From positions 1 through 43,636 of the forward strand of contig JAHWKY010000035.1 of the NCBI GenBank assembly GCA_019347575.1: DNA of 43,636 nucleotides, read 5' to 3'. Position numbers and translations under genes: made by a program. Below, in pieces: positions 1-7,397 of the stretch. The stretch is from Actinomycetota bacterium. GTDB taxonomy: Bacteria; Actinomycetota; Nitriliruptoria; Nitriliruptorales; Nitriliruptoraceae. Under the pieces are notes generated by a model. That model was not told the DNA's origin. It saw only the letters and a program-made list of their open reading frames with translations, and searched no databases. The stretch's first letter is position 1. Every line of letters starts with the position of its first letter.

Positions 1-213
1 GTCCCCTTCAAGCGGCAGCACCTGCGTGTAGGTGATCTTGATCCGCTTCTCCGAATGGGCCTCGATGGGGAAGATCCGCGCCTTGAAGATGTTGCCGCCG
101 GTCCACTCCAGCAGCCCCGGGTCGCGCCGCTCGCGGAGGATCGTCTCGTAAATCTCGCGGGCCCGCTGCTTCTCGACGATGTCGGCCTCGACCAATTCGT
201 CGCCGATCCACAT
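1..213 (-). pseudogene. VIT-domain protein, 5'-truncated fragment
   Basis: The minus strand is open from the left window edge to an in-frame ATG at 213. The encoded residues match the second half of a VIT domain (vault/inter-alpha-trypsin type): GDELVEADIVEKQRARE, then YETILRERRDPGLLEW, then a stretch ending in ITYTQVLPL. Resemblance continues a few codons upstream of the ATG (SISGFGMW) but a TAG stop lies in frame at 244-246. A complete VIT domain has about 60 more N-terminal residues, so the gene has lost its 5' end near position 240 and continues beyond the window. VIT proteins are usually secreted or membrane-anchored and often carry a VWA domain. The family call is firm; calling it a pseudogene is inference from the missing start. 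Confidence 0.7.
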
Positions 214-256
214 GCCGAACCCCGAGATCGACGCTAGAGGGGCCTACCCTCTCTGT

Positions 257-487
257 ATGGATGTGAAGGAGCGTGAGCAGGTTCTCGAGTGGATCGCGGC
301 GTGGAGATCAGCTGGCGAGGCCCTCGAGGAAGAGCGACGCGAACGTCTGCGCTCCATGACGCCGGCGCAGCGCCGGGAGGCCATCCGAGCCGTCCTGGCG
401 GTCGTCACGACCGAGGCGTCGGGGGCCTCGCCTGCCCGATCGGGCCTGATCGCCATGCAGCGGTTGCTCGCGCGGGCGCGTGCGTGA
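257..487 (+). CDS. Small charged protein paired with a nucleotidyltransferase
   Basis: Encodes 76 residues from ATG 257, rich in Arg, Glu and Ala and probably helical (EREQVLEWIAAWRSAG, then a run of EEERRERLR). The stop TGA shares bases with the GTG start of the next gene (GTGA at 484-487), so the two are probably translationally coupled. Longer upstream starts exist in the frame but overlap the truncated VIT region. I do not recognise a named domain. A small protein encoded just before an AbiEii-like nucleotidyltransferase could be its antitoxin or partner, but that role is inferred from position only. Confidence 0.6.
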   Translation: MDVKEREQVLEWIAAWRSAGEALEEERRERLRSMTPAQRREAIRAVLAVVTTEASGASPARSGLIAMQRLLARARA

Positions 488-1044
488 CCAGCCCGCTGCA
501 TGATGCGGCTTCAGAGCTGAGTTCGTTCTGCCGGCGGGAGGGCTGGCGGTTCTGCATCATCGGCGGCCTGGCGTACCTGCGGTGGGGAGATCCCCGAGCG
601 ACGCGGGACGTCGACGCCACCGTACTCACCGGCTTCGGTGGAGAGGTCGGGGCGGCCAACGCTCTCCTGGAGCACTTCGCGCCACGGGTTGAGGATCCAG
701 TCGGTTTCGTGACGAGGAACCGCGTGCTGCTCCTGTCTGCCTCGAACGGCGTGCCGCTCGACGTCTCGTTCGGTGCGCTTCCGTACGAGGAGCGGCTGAT
801 GGAGCGATCATCGGAGTTCGACTTCGGCGGGTTCACTGCGCCGACCTGCAGCGCTGAGGATCTCGTGGTGATGAAGGTCTTCGCTGGTCGGAACCAGGAC
901 TGGGCCGACGTCGAGGGTGTCATCGCCGCTCAAGGCGCTGCGCTGGACGTCGAGCTCGTCGTCGAAGAGCTGACACCTCTACTCACGTTGAAGGAGGACC
1001 CTGAGGGTCTGGACCGGCTACGGCGTCTCTTGCCTCCTGCATGA
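484..1044 (+). CDS. AbiEii-like nucleotidyltransferase
   Basis: Encodes 186 residues from GTG 484, overlapping the previous stop by four bases. The nucleotidyltransferase signature is visible: a glycine-rich IGGLAYLRWG near residue 26, followed by T40-R-D42-V-D44, the usual metal-binding Asp pair, and a third acidic position in PLDVSFG. The later segment AEDLVVMKVFAGRNQDWADVE matches the conserved Lys/Arg/Asp region of the AbiEii/AbiGii and DUF6036-like group. Such enzymes transfer nucleotides to tRNA or protein and many act as the toxin of type IV-like pairs. Substrate and toxicity cannot be read from the sequence. A long upstream extension of the frame lacks sensible protein character. Confidence 0.75.
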   Translation: MTSPLHDAASELSSFCRREGWRFCIIGGLAYLRWGDPRATRDVDATVLTGFGGEVGAANALLEHFAPRVEDPVGFVTRNRVLLLSASNGVPLDVSFGALPYEERLMERSSEFDFGGFTAPTCSAEDLVVMKVFAGRNQDWADVEGVIAAQGAALDVELVVEELTPLLTLKEDPEGLDRLRRLLPPA

Positions 1045-1053
1045 GCCCTACGC

Positions 1054-1091
1054 CTCGAAAGCGGGTAGGCCCGCAAGGGTCTCGAGGGTTC
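1054..1091 (+). repeat. 38-bp tRNA-Ser(CGA) core, first copy
   Basis: This block is identical over 38 bp to 7232-7269. It begins at the first base of a tRNA-Ser anticodon loop (CTCGAAA, anticodon CGA) and runs through the variable arm to the GGGTTC of the T arm, after which the two copies diverge. No acceptor stem or 5' half is present, so it is not a functional tRNA. It looks like an attachment-site or recombination remnant. Confidence 0.75.
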
Positions 1092-1265
1092 TCGCGTAGC
1101 CGGTCGGCGAACATCGAGGCGTAGACGCCGGCTTGCACGGCGACTTTGGCGAGCTCGCCCGCGCTGGCGTCATCGTATTAGGGTGGTCGTTGTCGTTCGA
1201 TCGCGTGGCCACGGTCACGCGCCCCACGTGAACGCACCGACCAGCCCGCACCCGAGAGGACACCG

Positions 1266-2789
1266 ATGAGGCTGCGCGCCACCCTCGCCCTGCTCGCCGC
1301 ACTCGCCCTGGTCGCCACCGCCTGCGGCGGCGATGACGACGACGACGGTGGCGGACAGGCCGAGGGCGGGACGCTGGTCGCCGCCCTCGGTGGCGAGCCG
1401 GACATGCTCGATCCTCACGCGACCTCGTCGTCGTTCTCGTTCAAGGTGCTCGAGAACGTCTACGACACGCTGGTCCAGCCCGGTGACGACCTGCAGATGG
1501 AGCCGGCGCTCGCCCAGGACTGGACGATCTCCGACGACCTGCTGACCTGGACGTTCACGCTTCACGAGGGCGTCACGTTCCACAACGGCGCGGAGTTCAC
1601 CGCGCAGGACGTCAAGGCCAGCTACGACCGGATCATCGACGAGGAGCTGAACAACGCCTTCCGGTTCAGCGCCGTGGACGAGGTCGTCGTGGTCGACGAC
1701 CAGACGCTCGAGATCGTGCTCAACCGCCCCGCTCCCAACCTGCTCACCTCGATCGGGTCCTTCAAGGGCATGGCGATCCTGGACAGCGACGACATCGCCG
1801 ACGGGTTCGACTTCGACCAGCAGGCCAACGGCACGGGGCCATTCACCCTCGAGTCGTTCACCTCCGGAGACTCGATCGTTCTGGCCGCCAACCCCGACTA
1901 CTGGCAGGAGGGCCTGCCCCGGCTCGACGGCGTCGAGTTCCGGTTCATCCCCGAGGAGTCGGTGAAGCTGACCAACCTGCAGTCCGGCGACGTCGACTGG
2001 ATCGACACGGTCCCGCCGGAACGACTCGAGCAGCTCGAGGGCGACGACGACGTGGTGGTCGGACGCGTCGCGGGCAACGACTACTGGTACATGGCGACGA
2101 ACATCGCCCGCGAACCGTTCGACAACCGTGACGTGCGCCGGGCGATCGCCTTCGCCCTGAGCCCGGCGGACGTCGCCCAGGCGGCGAAGTTCGACGCTGC
2201 GACGCCCAACGAGACCGCGATCCCGGAGACCAGCTTCTGGTACTTCGACCACGCCCCGTACGGACGGGACGTCGAGCAGGCCCAGCAGTTGCTCGACGAC
2301 GCGGGCGTGGGTGACGGGTTCACGATGGACGTCATGGTCACCAACGAGTTCCCGGAGACCATCGACGCCGCCGAGGCGATCTCCACCCAGCTGGCCGACG
2401 TCGGGATCGAGGTCGAGATCCGGACGCTCGACTTCTCGACGTGGCTCGACGAGCAGGGGCAGGGCAACTTCGACAGCTTCATGCTGGGCTGGCTCGGCAA
2501 CATCGACCCGGACGACTTCTACTACGCCCAGCACCACTCCGAAGGCGGGTTCAACTTCCACGGCTACAGCAACCCCGACGTCGACGAGCTGCTCGACCAG
2601 GGCCGTCGCGAGACCGACCGGGACGCGCGCAAGCAGATCTACGACCAGGCCGCGGAGCTGATCGTCGACGATGCCTCCTACATCTACTTCTACAACCCCG
2701 ACATCATCAACGCGTGGGTGCCGCGCGTCTCGGGGTACGAGACCCGCGCGGACAACGCGGTGAGGTTCGTCGAGACGTCGCTGGGCTGA
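1266..2789 (+). CDS. Peptide ABC transporter substrate-binding lipoprotein
   Basis: Encodes 507 residues of the SBP_bac_5 (DppA/OppA) family. The N-terminus is a lipoprotein signal with lipobox VATAC and Cys20, followed by a Gly/Asp linker. The mature start GGTLVAALGGEPDMLDP is the standard opening of the family, and YDTLVQ, TFTLHEGVTFHNG and DVKASYDRI follow in the expected order. The ATG at 1266 is preceded by GAGAGGA. It is the first gene of a five-gene operon with two permeases and two ATPases. The lipoprotein would bind oligopeptides, dipeptides or similar solutes outside the membrane; the ligand cannot be deduced. Confidence 0.95.
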   Translation: MRLRATLALLAALALVATACGGDDDDDGGGQAEGGTLVAALGGEPDMLDPHATSSSFSFKVLENVYDTLVQPGDDLQMEPALAQDWTISDDLLTWTFTLHEGVTFHNGAEFTAQDVKASYDRIIDEELNNAFRFSAVDEVVVVDDQTLEIVLNRPAPNLLTSIGSFKGMAILDSDDIADGFDFDQQANGTGPFTLESFTSGDSIVLAANPDYWQEGLPRLDGVEFRFIPEESVKLTNLQSGDVDWIDTVPPERLEQLEGDDDVVVGRVAGNDYWYMATNIAREPFDNRDVRRAIAFALSPADVAQAAKFDAATPNETAIPETSFWYFDHAPYGRDVEQAQQLLDDAGVGDGFTMDVMVTNEFPETIDAAEAISTQLADVGIEVEIRTLDFSTWLDEQGQGNFDSFMLGWLGNIDPDDFYYAQHHSEGGFNFHGYSNPDVDELLDQGRRETDRDARKQIYDQAAELIVDDASYIYFYNPDIINAWVPRVSGYETRADNAVRFVETSLG

Positions 2790-2793
2790 GGCC

Positions 2794-3738
2794 GTGAGCG
2801 GGTACGTCGTCCGCAGGGTGCTCCAGGCCCTGCTGGCGCTGCTCGGCGTCTCGATCATCGTCTTCGCGCTGCTCCACCTGGTCCCCGGCGACCCGGTTCG
2901 TACCGCACTGGGGACCCGCTTCGACCAGCAGACCTACGAGGCGCTGCGCGAACGTGCCGGGCTGAACCAGCCGCTGGTCGTGCAGTACCTCCATTGGCTC
3001 GGCGGGGTGCTGACCGGGGACTTCGGGGTGAGCTTCCGGACCGGCCAGAGCGTGGCGAGCGCGATCGCGGACCGGCTGCCGGCCACGGCGACGCTGGCGG
3101 TCGCCTCGCTCGTGGTGGCGCTGGTGATCGCGATCCCCGCCGGCATCGTCTCCGCGGTCCGTCAGGGCAGGCCGATCGACTACGTCGCGACGTCCCTGAG
3201 CCAGATCGGCGTCTCGATCCCGGATTTCTGGTACGGGATCCTGATGATCCTCGTCTTCGCGGCCACGCTCGGCCTGCTGCCGCCCTCCGGGTACGAGTCG
3301 CTGCTGGACGACCCGGTGGAGTGGCTGCGGCGGCTGGTCATGCCGGCGATCACGGCCGGCGTGGTGACCGGTGCGATCCTCACGCGGTTCACGCGTTCAT
3401 CCGTTCTCGAGGCGATGAACGCCGACCACGTCCGGCTGGCGCGTGCCAAGGGCCTTCCTGAGCGCACCATCCTGCGCGAGCACGTCCTGCGCAATGCCTG
3501 GATCCCGATCGTCACGGTTACCGGGCTGCAGCTCGCCACGCTGCTGGGCGGGGTCGTGGTCGTCGAGGTCGTGTTCGCATGGCCGGGCCTGGGCAGGCTC
3601 GCTCTGGACGCGGTCGAGAGTCGTGACTACCCGATGATGCAGGGGGCCGTGCTGGTCATCGCCGCCGGGTTCCTGCTGATCAACCTGCTGGTCGACCTGC
3701 TCTACGCCAGGCTCGACCCCCGGATCACCTACGGATGA
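2794..3738 (+). CDS. Peptide ABC transporter permease, DppB-like
   Basis: Encodes 314 residues from GTG 2794, four bases after the binding-protein stop. It starts MSGYVVRRVLQALLALLGVS, the typical DppB/OppB first membrane helix, followed by LVPGDPVR. About six hydrophobic segments are present. The cytoplasmic EAA loop that contacts the ATPases is seen as LARAKGLPERTILREHVLRN around residues 215-235. The C-terminal LYARLDPRITYG ending is the family hallmark. The 3' end overlaps the next permease by ATGA. It would form half of the membrane channel. Confidence 0.95.
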   Translation: MSGYVVRRVLQALLALLGVSIIVFALLHLVPGDPVRTALGTRFDQQTYEALRERAGLNQPLVVQYLHWLGGVLTGDFGVSFRTGQSVASAIADRLPATATLAVASLVVALVIAIPAGIVSAVRQGRPIDYVATSLSQIGVSIPDFWYGILMILVFAATLGLLPPSGYESLLDDPVEWLRRLVMPAITAGVVTGAILTRFTRSSVLEAMNADHVRLARAKGLPERTILREHVLRNAWIPIVTVTGLQLATLLGGVVVVEVVFAWPGLGRLALDAVESRDYPMMQGAVLVIAAGFLLINLLVDLLYARLDPRITYG

Positions 3739-4661
3739 GCGCCACCCCGGTGGACGCCGAGGCCGGTGAGGGCCGGCCCCTCGTCGGCCGGCGCCAGCCG
3801 CCGTGGCGCCGCACGACATCGGCCCTGGCGTCCAACCGGCTGGCGCTCGGCGGGTTCGTGGTCCTGGCGCTGCTGCTGCTGGCCGCGCTGGTCGGGGACC
3901 AGCTCGCTCCGTTCGGCGCCAACGAGCAGGACCTGCAGGCACGGTTCGAGGCGCCGAGCAACGACCACTGGTTCGGCACCGACGACAAGGGCCGCGATGT
4001 CTTCAGCCGCGTGCTGATCGGGGCGTCCACCTCGCTGAGGGTCGGCGCCGTCGCCGTAGGGATCTCGCTGGTCCTCGGGACGCTGATCGGCCTGGTGTCC
4101 GGGTATCGGGGCGGCTGGCTGGACAGCGTGCTGATGCGCACGATGGACGTGCTGTTCTCCTTCCCGGTGGTGTTGCTCGCGATCGCGATCGTCGCGGTCC
4201 TGGGGCCCAGCCTGACCAACGCGATGATCGCCATCGGGATCGTGTTCACCCCGATCTTCGCGCGCGTCGTTCGCGGGTCGGTCCTGTCCGTCCGCGAGGA
4301 GGTCTTCGTCCGGGCCGTGCGCTCGCTGGGAGCCAGCGACCTGCGCATCGTGTTCCGCCACATCCTGCCCAACGTCGCCGCGCCCATCATCGTGCAGACG
4401 TCGCTGTCGTTCGCGTTCGCCATCCTGACCGAGGCGGCGCTGTCGTTCCTCGGGGTCGGCGTCCAGCCACCCGAGCCGGCATGGGGCCTGATGCTCCAGG
4501 ACGGTCGGGGCGTGATCGACCTGGCCTGGTGGATGGGGGTGTTCCCGGGGCTGGCGATCTTCGTCACCGTGATGGCCTTCAACGTCGTCGGGGACGGGCT
4601 GCGTGACGCCCTCGATCCCAAGCAGCGGTCGGTCATCGAGTCCCGCGGTCAGGAGGCCTGA
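3735..4661 (+). CDS. Peptide ABC transporter permease, DppC-like
   Basis: Encodes 308 residues from ATG 3735, overlapping the upstream stop. The N-terminal cytoplasmic tail and first helix (residues about 35-60) precede WFGTDDKGRDVFSRVLIG, the strongly conserved DppC/OppC motif. The EAA loop reads VRAVRSLGASDLRIVFRHIL. The end GDGLRDALDPKQRS is also typical. It would pair with the DppB-like permease to form the translocation pore. Nothing unusual is visible. Confidence 0.95.
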   Translation: MSATPVDAEAGEGRPLVGRRQPPWRRTTSALASNRLALGGFVVLALLLLAALVGDQLAPFGANEQDLQARFEAPSNDHWFGTDDKGRDVFSRVLIGASTSLRVGAVAVGISLVLGTLIGLVSGYRGGWLDSVLMRTMDVLFSFPVVLLAIAIVAVLGPSLTNAMIAIGIVFTPIFARVVRGSVLSVREEVFVRAVRSLGASDLRIVFRHILPNVAAPIIVQTSLSFAFAILTEAALSFLGVGVQPPEPAWGLMLQDGRGVIDLAWWMGVFPGLAIFVTVMAFNVVGDGLRDALDPKQRSVIESRGQEA

Positions 4662-4664
4662 GCC

Positions 4665-5702
4665 GTGTCCGACCCGGTCCTGTCCGTCCGCGATCTCCAC
4701 GTCCGGTTCGGGACCAGGCGCGGAACGGCCCACGTCGTGCGGGGCGCGACCTACGACCTGCACGCCGGCGAGACGCTCGCGCTGGTCGGCGAGTCCGGGA
4801 GCGGCAAGTCCGTGTCCACGCTCGCCCTGGCCAGGCTGATCCCGGTGCCGCCGGGTCGGATCGAGGGGGAGGTCCACTTCGACAGCCAGGAGCTCGTGGC
4901 GCTGCCCGAGGACGCCCTGCGCAAGATCCGCGGCAACGGCATCGGCTTCGTGTTCCAGGACCCGATGACATCGCTGAACCCGGTCCACACGATCGGCAAG
5001 CAGCTCACCGAAGGGATGCGCCACCACCTCGGGATCACACAGGAGCAGGCTCGGGACCGTGCCGTCGAGCTGCTCGACCTCGTCGGGATCCCCGACGCCG
5101 GCAACCGTCTGGGCGACTATCCCCACCAGTTCTCCGGGGGCATGCGTCAGCGGGTGGTGCTCGCGATCGGCCTGTCCTGCGATCCCCAGGTCCTGGTCGC
5201 GGACGAGGCCACGACCGCACTCGACGTGACGACGCAGGCGCAGATCGTCGACCTGGTCGGGCGGTTGCAGGACGAGCTCGGCATGGGCGTGATCTGGATC
5301 ACGCACGACCTCGGCGTCGTCGCGGGCATCGCGGACCGCGTGATGGTGATGTACGCCGGCGAGATCGTGGAGCAGGCGGGAGTCGACGAGCTCTATGGCG
5401 CCCCCCGCCACCCCTACACCGTCGGGCTGCTCGGGTCGCTGCCGGTGCTCGGCGAGGAGGATCCCGGTGAGCTGACCACCATCCCGGGCCTGCCTCCCGA
5501 CCCGACTGCGATGCCACCGGGCTGCGCGTTCTACCCGCGGTGCTCGTTCCGCGACGACGAGCGCTGCGAGGCGCAGCATCCGGACCTGCGCCACATCGGC
5601 GAGGGGCACCGCGTCCGCTCCTTCTACCAGGTGCCGGACGAGGTCTCGGCCATGGTCGCCGGACGCGAACAGGTCCGCGAGCTGCCGGAGGCCCAGCGGT
5701 GA
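4665..5702 (+). CDS. Peptide ABC transporter ATPase, DppD-like
   Basis: Encodes 345 residues from GTG 4665. Walker A is GESGSGKS at residues 42-49, the Q-loop region is [11 protein letters not shown], the signature is FSGGMRQRV, Walker B is [12 protein letters not shown], and the switch His follows in WITHDLGVV. The C-terminal oligopeptide/dipeptide domain has the conserved cysteines in [10 protein letters not shown]. It would energise peptide uptake together with the next ATPase. Its stop shares GTGA with the start of that gene. Confidence 0.95.
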   Translation: MSDPVLSVRDLHVRFGTRRGTAHVVRGATYDLHAGETLALVGESGSGKSVSTLALARLIPVPPGRIEGEVHFDSQELVALPEDALRKIRGNGIGFVFQDPMTSLNPVHTIGKQLTEGMRHHLGITQEQARDRAVELLDLVGIPDAGNRLGDYPHQFSGGMRQRVVLAIGLSCDPQVLVADEATTALDVTTQAQIVDLVGRLQDELGMGVIWITHDLGVVAGIADRVMVMYAGEIVEQAGVDELYGAPRHPYTVGLLGSLPVLGEEDPGELTTIPGLPPDPTAMPPGCAFYPRCSFRDDERCEAQHPDLRHIGEGHRVRSFYQVPDEVSAMVAGREQVRELPEAQR

Positions 5703-6739
5703 GCGAGCCCCTCCTCTCGGTGGACGACCTGACCGTCCACTTCCCGGTCCACGGGCCGGGTCTGGTGCGCCGCCGGGCCGGGACCGTGCGCGCGGTCGAC
5801 GGGGTGTCGTTCGAGGTGCGGCGTGGAGAGACGCTGGGGCTGGTCGGCGAGTCCGGCTGCGGCAAGACGACCACCGGTCTGGCGTTGCTGCGCCTGGTCG
5901 AGCCCACCCGCGGCCGGATCGTGTTCGACGGTACGCACGTCACGGACCTCGGGCGCGGTGAGCTGCGGGACCTGCGGCGCCGGATGGCGATGATCTTCCA
6001 GGACCCCTATGCCTCCCTGGATCCGCGCATGTCCATCGGCGACAACGTCCGCGAGGCGCTGGTCATCCACGGCCTCCACGCCGGCCGCCGGCGCGAGCGC
6101 GTGGCCGAGTTGCTGGAACTGGTCGGCCTCAACCCCGACTACGTCGACCGTTACCCCCACGAGTTCTCCGGCGGGCAACGCCAGCGCGTCGGGATCGCGC
6201 GGGCACTGGCGGTGGAGCCCGACTTCATCGTCGCCGACGAGCCGATCGCGGCACTCGATGTCTCGATCCAGGCCCAGGTGATGAACCTGCTGAAACGCTT
6301 GCAGCGGGAGCTGGACCTGACCTACCTGCTCATCGCACACGATCTCGCCGCGGTCCAGCACCTCTCCGACCGCATCGCCGTCATGTACCTCGGCCGGATC
6401 GTCGAGGTCGCCAACCGTCGGGACGTCCACCGCGACCCGCAGCACCCCTACACCCGGGCGCTGCTCTCGGCGATCCCTGTACCCAGCCCGGCTCGGGAAC
6501 GCGAGCGGCGGCGGATCCTGCTGCACGGCGAGCTGCCCAGCCCCCAGGACCCGCCTTCCGGGTGCAACTTCCGGACCCGCTGCCCGGAGGTGTTCGAGCC
6601 CTGCGACCGCGTCGACCCGGCTCTCCAGGAGCTCTCCCGTGGCCACCGCTGTGCCTGCCATCTCCACGGCGTGGTCGGCCAGGAGGTCGAGCCGTCGGCC
6701 CACCCCGACGCCGGGACGGCCTCCGCGTCAACCGGCTGA
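5699..6739 (+). CDS. Peptide ABC transporter ATPase, DppF-like
   Basis: Encodes 346 residues from GTG 5699, which overlaps the DppD-like stop. The frame is open further upstream, but that extension lies inside the previous gene and shows no protein character. Walker A is GESGCGKTT, the signature is [10 protein letters not shown], Walker B is [12 protein letters not shown], and the switch region is [10 protein letters not shown]. The C-terminal Cys-containing segment [15 protein letters not shown] is present. It is the last gene of the operon. Just downstream a remnant on the minus strand converges with it and overlaps by 12 bases. Confidence 0.95.
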   Translation: MSEPLLSVDDLTVHFPVHGPGLVRRRAGTVRAVDGVSFEVRRGETLGLVGESGCGKTTTGLALLRLVEPTRGRIVFDGTHVTDLGRGELRDLRRRMAMIFQDPYASLDPRMSIGDNVREALVIHGLHAGRRRERVAELLELVGLNPDYVDRYPHEFSGGQRQRVGIARALAVEPDFIVADEPIAALDVSIQAQVMNLLKRLQRELDLTYLLIAHDLAAVQHLSDRIAVMYLGRIVEVANRRDVHRDPQHPYTRALLSAIPVPSPARERERRRILLHGELPSPQDPPSGCNFRTRCPEVFEPCDRVDPALQELSRGHRCACHLHGVVGQEVEPSAHPDAGTASASTG

Positions 6740-7008
6740 CCCCAACCGCCGCACCCGGCCGCCAGCGCCCCGCTGGGTCAGGTACAGCTCGCCGTCGGGT
6801 CCGAGCCCGAACGACGTCACCCCCTCGATCGGCCCGACCTGCTCGGTCCAGTCGCGCTCGTCGGTGATCGCCCCGGCCCCCGCACCTCCCGCGGAATCGA
6901 ACCCGAAGCTGCGCAGGAACCCCGCGCAGTGGTCGGCGTAGAAGTAGTGGTCCTCCAGGCCCGCGATCGCGGTTCCCGGACGACCCCGCAGAACCCTCGG
7001 ATACATGA
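6728..7008 (-). pseudogene. 3' fragment of a PQQ-dependent sugar dehydrogenase
   Basis: On the minus strand about 93 residues match the C-terminal end of the glucose/sorbosone dehydrogenase (PQQ-dependent beta-propeller) family. The matching segments are YPRVLRG, then LEDHYFYADHCAGFLRSFGF, a conserved DERDWTEQVG, then GVTSFGLGPDGELYLT and a closing GRVRRL. The full enzymes are about 350-450 residues with a signal peptide; everything before this last propeller portion is absent. In frame upstream lies unrelated sequence (7009-7228), so the reading frame is a fusion created by recombination. The fragment is probably non-functional. Confidence 0.7.
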
Positions 7009-7228
7009 CACCATCAGAGGAGTTGGCAGAGGCTGTTGCAGCCACCCATCGAGCGCGCACCGCAACGATCTTCGTGAGGCTGCAGGCCTGTGCGACCCTG
7101 GTGAAGAGGTCGGCGGCGCCGGCCAGGCGCACGTCACCCGGATCGACGGCACTGGCGAGCACCCGCCGACCGGCGAGCACCTCGGTCAGCGTTGAAGGGC
7201 TCCGAAGGACCCCGTGATCTGCGCTCAT
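7009..7228 (-). pseudogene. Unidentified N-terminal gene fragment fused to the dehydrogenase remnant
   Basis: From an ATG at 7228 the minus strand encodes about 73 residues with protein-like composition: LTEVLAGRRVLASAVDPGDV, then LAGAADLFTRVAQACSLTKI and VRARWVAATA. The pattern is reminiscent of the N-terminal part of the actinobacterial DUF222/13E12-type HNH endonuclease family, but I cannot confirm this by eye. It joins in frame to the sugar dehydrogenase fragment, giving a chimeric 166-codon frame. Its start lies four bases from the tRNA-Ser remnant, so both ends of this piece are recombination borders. Confidence 0.3.
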
Positions 7229-7231
7229 CGT

Positions 7232-7286
7232 CTCGAAAGCGGGTAGGCCCGCAAGGGTCTCGAGGGTTCGGATCCCTCTCCCTCCG
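7232..7286 (+). pseudogene. tRNA-Ser(CGA) 3' half
   Basis: The sequence reads as the 3' half of a serine tRNA: anticodon loop CTCGAAA (anticodon CGA), 3' anticodon strand GCGGG, a long class II variable arm (GGCCC, loop GCAA, GGGTC), T arm GAGGG-TTCGGAT-CCCTC, and acceptor strand TCCCTCC plus G. The upstream bases do not pair with the anticodon strand and no D arm or 5' acceptor strand exists. The first 38 bp repeat at 1054. The intact gene should lie elsewhere. This form is what a tRNA-targeting mobile element leaves at its distal end. Confidence 0.75.
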
Positions 7287-7362
7287 CTTCCAAGTCCCAG
7301 GTCAGGCGCTGCGGTTGCCCTTCGGTGCAACGTGGCCGACCCGCAGGTCTGGCTGTGGAGCC

Positions 7363-7391
7363 GGGCCGTCACGGCCCACCGTTCGTAGGAT
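7363..7391 (+). promoter_or_regulatory. Candidate promoter with palindrome before the HET-C gene
   Basis: A perfect 15-bp palindrome GGGCCGTCACGGCCC (7363-7377) lies nine bases before TAGGAT (7386-7391), a plausible actinobacterial -10 hexamer. The gene start is at 7398, so the transcript would be almost leaderless. No good -35 hexamer is visible. The palindrome would sit in the spacer or -35 zone, where a repressor or activator could act. Confidence 0.35.
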
Positions 7392-7397
7392 GCGGCC

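Noticed and set aside
1092-1180. Minus-strand peptide SAGELAKVAVQAGVYASMFAD
   Set aside because: It reads like protein, but a stop stands in front, it is about 30 residues long, and I cannot assign a family. It may be another gene scrap at the repeat border.
1048-1302. Minus-strand frame ending in RTLETLAGLPAFE
   Set aside because: This peptide is the translation of the antisense of a tRNA-Ser 3' region, a well-known false protein motif. The same peptide appears opposite 7232-7286.
1215-2858. 547-codon open frame on the minus strand opposite the peptide-binding protein
   Set aside because: It mirrors the high-GC codon pattern of the plus-strand gene, is dominated by Val, Arg, Gly and Asp, and shows no domain. 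The plus-strand lipoprotein is certain.
3729-5609. 626-codon open frame on the minus strand opposite the permease and ATPase genes
   Set aside because: Low-complexity His, Arg, Asp and Gln composition and full overlap with three well-recognised transporter genes mark it as a shadow.
1054-7232. The interval between the tRNA repeats as an active integrative element
   Set aside because: No integrase, excisionase, replication or transfer gene is present, only a transporter operon and fragments. Only the repeat footprint is supported.
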